Part shown: piece after piece, positions 1 to 6,423 of the stretch
How positions within the stretch are numbered: the first letter of the stretch is position 1
How the letters are laid out: each line of letters starts with the position of its first letter
DNA from: Janthinobacterium lividum
GTDB taxonomy: Bacteria; Pseudomonadota; Gammaproteobacteria; Burkholderiales; Burkholderiaceae_D
Assembly: GCA_945864765.1 (NCBI GenBank)
Contig: CAMBDR010000180.1
Coordinates: 1 to 7,733 of the forward strand
Direction: 5' to 3'
Length of the DNA: 7,733 nt
Program-made: the position numbers and the translations under genes
The notes under the pieces: model-generated
Database searches by the model: none
What the model was told of the DNA's origin: nothing
The model's input: only the letters and a program-made list of their open reading frames with translations

Positions 1-1325
1 ATGCAAGTACGGCAGCCATTCAGGTTGCGACCATGCCGAGCGTTCAGCCTGCTTGCGAGCCAGACGCGGAAGATGCCGATCTGGGCAGTGCGCTCAAGCG
101 CGGCAAGTTGCTGGAATTTCTGCCGTGGTTTTTCCTGTTGGGTCTGGGATTGTCGTTCACGCCGTGCGTCTTGCCAATGGTGCCGATTTTATCGTTCATC
201 ATCGTCGGTGAGGGTGCGGCGGTAAAGCGTTCGCGAGCCATACTGTTGTCGTTTGCATATGTGATGGGCATGGCACTGGTGTACACCATTTTGGGCGTGA
301 CAGCCGGGTTGATGGGTGAAGGATTGGCAGCCGCGTTGCAAAATCCATGGGTGCTGGGTGTTTTTGGCTTGTTGATGACTGGCCTGGCGATGTCGATGTT
401 TGGCTTTTATCAGATTCAGGTGCCAAGTGGTTTGCAGGCCAAATTGTCGCAGGCGTCCGAGCATCAGGCGCGTGGCAAGCTGGCTGGGGTGTTCGTCATG
501 GGCGCGATCTCCGCCCTGATTGTTGGGCCCTGTGTGGCTGCGCCCTTGGCTGGGACGCTGGTCTTCATCAGTCAGACGCACGATGTGCTGATCGGTGGCA
601 GCGCCTTGTTTGCGCTGGCCATCGGTATGGGCGTACCGCTGTTGCTGGTGGGTGCCTCGGCGGGTTCGTTATTGCCAAAGGCCGGGCACTGGATGGAAGC
701 GGTGGAGCGGTTCTTCGGCGTGCTGATGCTGGCTACCGCCCTGTGGCTGGTCTCGCCGGTGTTGCCTGCTTCGGTTCAACTGCTGGGCTGGACCGTGCTT
801 TGCCTTGGTTATGGTGCGTATCTGATCTGGTCGCGTGACGGCCACTGGGCTTTCAAGGCGTTCGGCATGACGTTTGCCCTGCTGGGCGCGCTGGAGTTGG
901 TGGGCATGGTCAGTGGTGGCGAAAATCCGTTTGCGCCGCTTGCGCATTTGCGCGCCAACGCGGAGAAGCCGCTGGCATTCCAGCGCATTAAATCCGTGGC
1001 CGAACTCGATGCCGTGCTGGCACAAAATCGCGGCCGTCCGGCGATGCTGGACTTTTACGCAGACTGGTGTGTTTCCTGCAAAGAGATGGAAAAGCTGACC
1101 TTTACTGATAAAAAGATCCGCGTCAAACTGGACAAGGCTTTGTTGCTGCAGGCCGACGTGACCGTCAACTCGGCTGAGGACAAGGCGTTGCTTAAACGCT
1201 TCAATTTGTTTGGGCCACCAGGCATCATCTTCTTTGATCAGCAAGGCCGGGAAGTGGCCGGGCGGCGGGTGGTCGGCTACCAGTCGAGCGAGAAGTTTCT
1301 GCGCTCGCTGAAAGCCAGTTGCGTA

Positions 1326-1331
<6 letters not shown>
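1..1331 (+). CDS. dsbD: Thiol:disulfide interchange protein DsbD, C-terminal part (5' end outside window)
   Basis: Inner-membrane reductase that carries electrons from cytoplasmic thioredoxin to periplasmic partners such as DsbC and cytochrome c maturation thioredoxins. The frame is open from base 3 with no stop before the edge, so the ATG at base 33 is internal; 442 residues are visible. They show a short linker, then about eight membrane segments (fragment residues 36-306), then a thioredoxin-like domain (about 320-442). The membrane redox cysteines are in FTPCVLP (C55) and VGPCVAAP (C177), and the C-terminal domain has the WCVSC centre (C356, C359). All match the three-stage DsbD electron relay; the N-terminal immunoglobulin-like domain and signal peptide must lie upstream. 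The TGA stop overlaps the stop of convergent hemB. A CcdA-only protein is excluded by the fused thioredoxin domain. Confidence 0.95.
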
Positions 1332-2333
<1,002 letters not shown>

Positions 2334-2344
2334 AATTCCTTTAA

Positions 2345-2373
2345 AAAATATTGGAATGGGGGAACTTTATCAA
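2345..2373 (-). promoter_or_regulatory. Candidate sigma-70 promoter for hemB
   Basis: On the minus strand TTGATA (2373-2368) is followed by exactly 17 bases and then TATTTT (2350-2345), a good -35/-10 pair. It lies just upstream of the hemB AGGA box. Transcription would start near 2339-2336, giving a leader of only a few bases, which weakens the call or implies a nearly leaderless mRNA. If real, hemB can be expressed independently of engB. Confidence 0.3.
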
Positions 2374-2440
2374 AAAACAGGCGTCTGAGTGTGCATGTGA
2401 GCTTTGCTCTTTGGCCTGTTTCTCTCTCCTCGGCGGGCCA

Positions 2441-2456
2441 GTATCCGCTATGATAC
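2441..2456. repeat. Short inverted repeat GTATC-6-GATAC
   Basis: Five-base perfect arms (2441-2445 and 2452-2456) flank CGCTAT in the engB-hemB gap, ten bases before the hairpin at 2466. It contains a TATGAT that resembles a plus-strand -10 box, but no convincing -35 sits at 16-18 bases. It could be a weak operator or chance. Confidence 0.2.
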
Positions 2457-2464
2457 AAATTTTG

Positions 2465-3178
2465 CTACCCCGCATCGTCTTGCGGGGTATTTTTTTGCTC
2501 ATTCACACCCGTCAACGCTGCCAAACCGGTGAATTGTAAAATCTTTTCATTCGCTTCATCAATCCCGATACGCTTCAGCGCAGAAAACAATTGCACCGTA
2601 AAGGCCAACGGCTGCCCTGTTGCATCGACATAACTGGCCAAAATGGTTTGCGCCTGACGCAAGGCAAGGCTGGATTCATTCCGGTTGAGCTTGTCGGCCT
2701 TGGATAAAATGCAATGAATCGGCTTGCCTGTGGGCGCGAACCACTCCAGCATTTGCGTGTCCAGCTCGGTAAAGGGGCGGCGTGCATCCATAATCAGAAT
2801 CAAACCGGCCAGTTGATCACGCTGTTGCACGTAGTCGCCCAGCAATTCTTGCCAATGCCACTTCGCTCCGCCGGAGACTTCGGCATAGCCATAACCCGGT
2901 AAATCCACCAGCAAGGCCTGGATTTCATCAATTTTGGTGGGGTCTTTGCGGTGTTGCGCCACATGCGCGCCGCCAATCGAAAAGAAATTGATGTGTTGGG
3001 TGCGCCCCGGCGTCTTGGAAGCAAAGGCCAGACTTTTCTGATTGCACAGGATATTGATGGCGGTAGATTTACCGGCATTGGAGCGGCCAGCGAACGCAAC
3101 TTCGGGAACTTGCAATTTTGGCAGGTCGCGGAGATGGTTGACTGTCGTAAAAAAACGGGCTTGCCAGAGTTTGGACAT
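2465..3178 (-). CDS. engB: Ribosome biogenesis GTP-binding protein EngB/YsxC
   Basis: Small essential TRAFAC-class GTPase that helps assemble the large ribosomal subunit. With the start at 3178 the protein is 237 residues. The G1 loop GRSNAGKS is at 31-38, DLPG (G3) at 92-95, SKAD (G4, in place of the usual N/TKxD) at 159-162 and SALK (G5) at 199-202. The frame stays open upstream to 3283, but homologous sequence begins around MSKLWQARFFTTVNHL, so 3178 was chosen. No clear Shine-Dalgarno precedes it, so the exact start is less sure than the gene. Between the HINFF and LVDLPGYGYA motifs it has a hydrophilic stretch (about residues 67-90) some ten or more residues longer than I recall for E. 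coli or Neisseria EngB. It is transcribed away from the cytochrome c4 gene and towards hemB. Confidence 0.95.
   Translation of the reverse strand: MSKLWQARFFTTVNHLRDLPKLQVPEVAFAGRSNAGKSTAINILCNQKSLAFASKTPGRTQHINFFSIGGAHVAQHRKDPTKIDEIQALLVDLPGYGYAEVSGGAKWHWQELLGDYVQQRDQLAGLILIMDARRPFTELDTQMLEWFAPTGKPIHCILSKADKLNRNESSLALRQAQTILASYVDATGQPLAFTVQLFSALKRIGIDEANEKILQFTGLAALTGVNEQKNTPQDDAG
2466..2496 (+). terminator. Intrinsic terminator-like hairpin, oriented on the plus strand
   Basis: TACCCCGC (2466-2473) pairs with GCGGGGTA (2482-2489) across an 8-base loop, followed by seven Ts (2490-2496). This is a textbook rho-independent terminator for plus-strand transcription. It lies inside the 3' end of engB, which is on the minus strand, and includes bases of its TAG stop. 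On the minus strand the same stem is preceded by As and followed by GCAAAATTT, so it would terminate engB poorly. No known plus-strand gene ends here. Confidence 0.7.
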
Positions 3179-3362
3179 GGATTCGATTAGAAAATGATGC
3201 AAAAGAAGAGAGTTAGCGGAAAAGTTCACGCAAGCTATTGTACAATAACGGGTTATGACACGCGCAGATAAAAACTGGCGCAAAGAAAAAAAGCCATGTT
3301 GTGCAATTGTGAGGCATGCTGCTTTTTCTACTTATTGATAATTTTAATCCCAGGGTGTTTGA
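3179..3362. promoter_or_regulatory. Divergent engB / cytochrome c4 intergenic region
   Basis: These 184 bases must hold the starts of both divergent transcripts. A perfect 12-bp palindrome, TATTGTACAATA, sits at 3236-3247. It contains TACAAT, a fair -10 box, on both strands, but no good -35 is seen at proper spacing on either. Next to it is TAACGGGTTA (3246-3255). An AT-rich segment near 3330-3347 may hold another -10 for the cytochrome gene. AGGG at 3352-3355 is the cytochrome ribosome binding site, 7 bases before the ATG. Confidence 0.45.
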
Positions 3363-4025
3363 ATGAACCGTGCGTTCCTACCAAGTATTAAGTCTCTCTT
3401 GCTCGCGGCAATGGCCGTTTCCAGTTTTGCATTTGCTACGCCACCCGTGCATGACAAGGCAAAGCCTGATGCAGCCAAGGGTGAAGCGCTGTATTCAACT
3501 GGCGATAACGCACGCGGCATTCCTGCTTGCGAGTCTTGCCATGGTAAAGCAGGCAATTCAACCATTAGCGTTAACCCCAAGTTGGCTGGACAGCATGAAG
3601 CTTTTTTGGCCAAGCAGATGCGTGATTTTGCCAGCCCGGATCGCAAGCATGCAATCATGAGTACCTATGCCAAGGCTCTTAAAGAGGATGAAGTCAATAA
3701 TCTGGCAGCGTATTTGTCCGTGCAAGTGCCAAAACAGGGGGCGGCTAAAAACCCTGAATTGGCAACTTTGGGAAAAAAAATCTTCCGTGGCGGCATTGCT
3801 GAAAAGCGTATCCCTGCCTGTGCTGGTTGTCACAGCCCTAACGGTGCAGGGATTCCGGCCCAGTTTCCGCGCATTGCCGGCCAACATCAGGATTACACCA
3901 AGGCACAGTTGATATCGTTTCGTTCCGACGATCGGAAAAATAGCTTGCAAATGCAATCCATATCAAAGAACCTGTCGGAAAAAGAAATCGATGCTTTGGC
4001 GGATTACATGGCAGGATTAAAGTAA
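3363..4025 (+). CDS. Periplasmic di-haem cytochrome c4
   Basis: Electron-transfer protein that usually carries electrons from the bc1 complex to terminal oxidases in the periplasm. The 220-residue precursor has a Sec signal peptide (basic MNR...K, hydrophobic core 11-20, probable cleavage after FAFA at residue 25). Two class I cytochrome c domains follow: CESCH at 56-60 and CAGCH at 153-157. Likely axial methionines are M99 (HAIMSTYA) and M197 (LQMQS). The domains echo each other (KLAGQHEAFLAKQMRDF against RIAGQHQDYTKAQLISF), showing the internal duplication of the c4 family. The start is supported by AGGG at 3352-3355. It is divergent from engB and followed closely by a hairpin and a terminator, so it appears to be monocistronic here. 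Confidence 0.96.
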   Translation: MNRAFLPSIKSLLLAAMAVSSFAFATPPVHDKAKPDAAKGEALYSTGDNARGIPACESCHGKAGNSTISVNPKLAGQHEAFLAKQMRDFASPDRKHAIMSTYAKALKEDEVNNLAAYLSVQVPKQGAAKNPELATLGKKIFRGGIAEKRIPACAGCHSPNGAGIPAQFPRIAGQHQDYTKAQLISFRSDDRKNSLQMQSISKNLSEKEIDALADYMAGLK

Positions 4026-4039
4026 TTTGTTGCCAATCG

Positions 4040-4058
4040 CACGAAAGCTACTTTCGTG
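4040..4058 (+). repeat. Perfect 8-bp hairpin downstream of cytochrome c4
   Basis: CACGAAAG (4040-4047) and CTTTCGTG (4051-4058) are perfect complements around a 3-base CTA loop. It starts 15 bases after the cytochrome stop. There is no T tract behind it, so it is not itself a terminator; it may protect the mRNA 3' end or act with the terminator that follows. Confidence 0.6.
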
Positions 4059-4070
4059 TTCTCAAGTATC

Positions 4071-4103
4071 AAAAAAAAGCCAGCATCTCGCTGGCTTTTT
4101 TTT
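4071..4103 (+). terminator. Intrinsic terminator of the cytochrome c4 gene
   Basis: GCCAGC (4079-4084), loop ATCTC, GCTGGC (4090-4095), then eight Ts (4096-4103). Eight As (4071-4078) precede the stem, so the A and T tracts can extend it and the element can also work on the minus strand. It separates cytochrome transcription from the secretion locus. Confidence 0.88.
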
Positions 4104-4194
4104 GTGTTACGATTTGTAAGGCATTTTTCTGTTAAATCTAATGTCGTCGGGTTAAAGGTTGTGGGGTAAGTTTTCCGCAGAAGATGTTTTTTTC

Positions 4195-4224
4195 TTAAAC
4201 AATGGTGAAAACGAAAAATATATA
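4195..4224 (+). promoter_or_regulatory. Weak candidate promoter ahead of the small frame and secretion genes
   Basis: TTAAAC (4195-4200), 18 bases, then TATATA (4219-4224). The -10 is acceptable and the -35 poor. It would start transcription near 4231, just before the AAGG and ATG of the small reading frame, and could serve the whole TPS locus. Confidence 0.2.
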
Positions 4225-4245
4225 TGGTTGCTCTAAGGTAATCAT

Positions 4246-4448
4246 ATGGAATTGGAAAAATTGCTGCCAATCAAGCAAAGAAAAGGTCTTTCGCGCTTGG
4301 CGGCGAACTGATATCATTGCGGGTTATTAAAGAAAATGATGGTTGGCTTTTGCTTGGTAGTGTTGAAGCACAAGCCAAAATCAGCTTGCTTGGTCGGAAC
4401 AAGTATTATTTATTGAGTTCAGTGGTGTTGCCTGGCTTTGGGTGTTAA
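4246..4448 (+). pseudogene. Possible frameshifted small gene (unrecognised product)
   Basis: An ATG at 4246 has a good ribosome binding site (AAGG at 4235-4238, 7-base spacer) but its frame stops at 4309-4311 after 21 codons (MELEKLLPIKQRKGLSRLAAN). A second frame, open from 4242 to the TAA at 4446-4448 without any ATG, encodes 68 residues of protein-like sequence. Its core, GGELISLRVIKENDGWLLLG, alternates hydrophobic and polar residues as in a small beta-rich domain, and it ends LPGFGC. A shift of one base backwards between about 4246 and 4308 would join them into a protein of roughly 67 residues. It may be a decayed gene, a sequencing error, a recoded gene or a leader peptide. I do not recognise a family. 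It ends 20 bases before the transporter start. Confidence 0.3.
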
Positions 4449-4468
4449 TTAAATTAAATGGATTTCTG

Positions 4469-6331
4469 ATGAAATTACGGGTACGAGATTCGCACGTATT
4501 GGCCGGGGTGATGTCACCTTGGTATCGTAGTGGGATGGGATTGGTTTTATCGAGCATCTTGTTGTTGCCCTTATCGGTGGCTGCGGCGGATGCGCCGGAC
4601 CCTGGTGATGATGTTGAGCAAGAGCTGCAAGTGTTGCGTCAATTGGCGCAGGAAATGTTGAAACGCATCGACGCATTGGAGCGCACCCAGCGTGCCAAGA
4701 AGGGCCTTGCCGCCGCACCGCCTGATGCAAAATTGCCCGCGCCAACGCCAGCCCCGCCGCCCGTCGTGGATAATACGCCGCCGCCTGTGATCAAGGTTAC
4801 ACCCAAAGCATTTGAGTTTGTCGGAAACACCGTGTTTACCTCTGCGCAGTTGAATAAGGAAGTGGCGTCGTATATCGGTAAAGAAACCGATTTCGATGGT
4901 TTGGAAGAGATTGTTGATAAAGTAAAAGGCTTCTATCGCGGCAAAGGCTATTTCCTGGCGGTGGCACTCTTGCCCAGGCAAGAAATCGAAGGTGGCACCA
5001 TTAAGATTGAAGTATTGGAAGGCCGCATCGGTAAGATTCGCACCAAACCCGTACCCGCCAATGGGGCGCTCAAGGATGAACAATTTAAAGGCATGGTTGC
5101 TGCGCGCTTGAAAGAAGGCGATTTGATCACCGAAGATTCGCTCGAACGGCCTTTGCTGCAAATGCGTGATTTGCCGGGTGTGGATGTGCGCTCTACCATC
5201 AATGCGGGTGAAAAACTGGGTACGGCCGATATTGATCTGGAAATTGTTCCGGTTGAAAATGGCCGCAAGTTTTTTACCAATGTCGAGTTTGATAATGCGG
5301 GTAACCGTTTTGCGGGTGAATACCGTACCACGGCCAAGATAGGCATCAATAGCTTGTTCGGTATTGGGGATGCTTTAAATACAACATTAACCGTTGGCGT
5401 AACGCCAGTTAACGTATTTGGCCGCGTTGGGTACTTGATGCCAGTTGGCTATAGCGGTACGCGTGCGGGGGTTAATTTCTCCAGGGTAAATTATTTATTG
5501 GGTAAAGATTTTGCCGCACTGAATGTGGACGGGAATGCCACCATCTCGGAAGTGCTGGTCGTTCACCCGTTCTTGCGTAATAAATTATTCAATTTGTTTG
5601 GCCAGGTCAGCCTTGAAAATAAGCTTCTGACAGACAGGCAAGGCTCCACGCCTGTGCAAAAACGCTCAATTAACTCAATCAAATTGCAGGCTAATGGTGA
5701 TCATCGTGGCGTTGGCAACGTAAGTACTGGCAATATCGATTTCACGCTGGGCAATTTGAAGATTCAAAATGCCCAGACCTTGGAAGATGATCAAAGTACG
5801 GCGGGCTTTCATACCTCGGGTACGTTCGCAAAACTCAACTTTACCGTTAACCACCTGCAAACGCTGGAATCGCTCAGTCCGAAATTGCCTAAAAACATCG
5901 AATTTTGGTTTGCCATGTCGGGTCAGGTAGCATCCAAAAATCTCACTTCCGCAGAAAAATTTGTGTTGGGTGGCCCCGGTCGGGTACGCGGCTATCCGGC
6001 GGGTGAAGCGGGGGGCGATCAAGGCTTTGTTGCGACGGGGGAATTGCGTTATTCCGTACCGGGCTTCAAACTGGGCAAAGCGGGCTTGGCCTTATCGGCA
6101 TTTATTGATTATGGCTGGATTGCGCGCAATGCCAAAGCAGGACAGGCACCGCAAGGTGATGGTGGTTCGAATACTCGTAGTCTGTATGGTTATGGTTTGG
6201 GCTTTAATCTGGGTGCGCAGGATGGATTTTTGATCCGTTCTGACGTGGCTTGGGGTGGGTCGGGCGCATCGACATCTGACACCAAGGCCAGCAATCCACG
6301 TTTTTGGTTCCAAGGCGTCAAATGGTTTTAA
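4469..6331 (+). CDS. TpsB-family outer-membrane transporter (ShlB/FhaC/HecB type)
   Basis: Omp85-superfamily 16-strand barrel that moves a partner TpsA protein across the outer membrane without ATP. From ATG 4469 it has 620 residues. A signal peptide with a long N-region and core GLVLSSILLLPLSVAAA ends near residue 40. A charged helical, probably coiled-coil stretch (about 48-79) and a proline-rich linker (about 85-108) follow. Two POTRA domains span about 110-263 (the first starts KAFEFVGNTVF). The barrel runs to a C-terminal Phe. The loop-6 motif VRGY is at 506-509 (context GGPGRVRGYPAGEAGGDQG) and FIDYG at 545-549; both are family signatures. The frame can be extended to a GTG at 4442, but that adds no useful signal; only a weak GGA precedes ATG 4469. 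The next gene, 92 bp downstream, is its evident substrate. Confidence 0.95.
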   Translation: MKLRVRDSHVLAGVMSPWYRSGMGLVLSSILLLPLSVAAADAPDPGDDVEQELQVLRQLAQEMLKRIDALERTQRAKKGLAAAPPDAKLPAPTPAPPPVVDNTPPPVIKVTPKAFEFVGNTVFTSAQLNKEVASYIGKETDFDGLEEIVDKVKGFYRGKGYFLAVALLPRQEIEGGTIKIEVLEGRIGKIRTKPVPANGALKDEQFKGMVAARLKEGDLITEDSLERPLLQMRDLPGVDVRSTINAGEKLGTADIDLEIVPVENGRKFFTNVEFDNAGNRFAGEYRTTAKIGINSLFGIGDALNTTLTVGVTPVNVFGRVGYLMPVGYSGTRAGVNFSRVNYLLGKDFAALNVDGNATISEVLVVHPFLRNKLFNLFGQVSLENKLLTDRQGSTPVQKRSINSIKLQANGDHRGVGNVSTGNIDFTLGNLKIQNAQTLEDDQSTAGFHTSGTFAKLNFTVNHLQTLESLSPKLPKNIEFWFAMSGQVASKNLTSAEKFVLGGPGRVRGYPAGEAGGDQGFVATGELRYSVPGFKLGKAGLALSAFIDYGWIARNAKAGQAPQGDGGSNTRSLYGYGLGFNLGAQDGFLIRSDVAWGGSGASTSDTKASNPRFWFQGVKWF

Positions 6332-6423
6332 ATCGTTGCAAATGGCTGTAAGCCGAAGCTTTTCGATTGAAGAGTGAGTTTGTTATTCCCGATTATTGTT
6401 ATTGTTGAATTAAAGAGATCATC
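6332..6423 (+). promoter_or_regulatory. Spacer between transporter and exoprotein genes
   Basis: Ninety-two AT-rich bases with no terminator, which fits co-transcription of the two genes. CAAATGG occurs twice (6319-6325 and 6339-6345), the first inside the transporter end. ATTGTT is repeated in tandem at 6395-6406. AAAGAG (6412-6417), 6 bases before ATG 6424, is the likely ribosome binding site. A CTTTTC/GAAGAG stem with a GATT loop near 6358-6373 is weak. Confidence 0.4.

Larger units (their letters stand above)
4104..4468. other. AT-rich gap before the two-partner secretion genes
   Basis: About 365 bases without an intact recognisable gene. The first part (4104-4250) is clearly richer in A and T than the flanking genes, with runs such as TATATAT (4219-4225). 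The second part holds the broken small reading frame described separately. Inside that is a 10-bp stem interrupted by a 3-base bulge: CAAGC+AAAGA (4272-4281) against TCTTT (4287-4291) and GCTTG (4295-4299). I see no tRNA, no recognisable riboswitch core and no insertion-sequence ends. Confidence 0.6.

Noticed and set aside
1..225. Frame starting at base 1 with ATG
   Set aside because: It is out of frame with DsbD, whose own frame is open through the same bases and encodes the FTPCVLP motif.
669..1244. 191-codon minus-strand frame inside dsbD
   Set aside because: It is antisense to the conserved membrane and thioredoxin parts of DsbD and shows no domain or ribosome binding site of its own.
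2351..2539. Plus-strand frame of 62 codons in the engB-hemB gap
   Set aside because: It needs a TTG start without a ribosome binding site, reads straight through the plus-strand terminator at 2466-2496 and ends inside engB antisense.
3179..3283. N-terminal extension of engB to 3283
   Set aside because: The extra 35 residues have no similarity to EngB as I know it and would place the start across the intergenic palindrome; conserved sequence begins at 3178.
4104..4250. Cyclic-di-GMP or other riboswitch ahead of the secretion locus
   Set aside because: The region was read for known riboswitch cores and none could be recognised; only AT-rich sequence and weak repeats are present.
4571..5161. 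196-codon minus-strand frame inside the transporter gene
   Set aside because: It is opposite the signal, linker and POTRA coding region, with no recognisable motif; a shadow frame.
6395..6406. ATTGTT tandem repeat as a phase-variation tract
   Set aside because: Only two full units are present, too few for slipped-strand switching to be likely.
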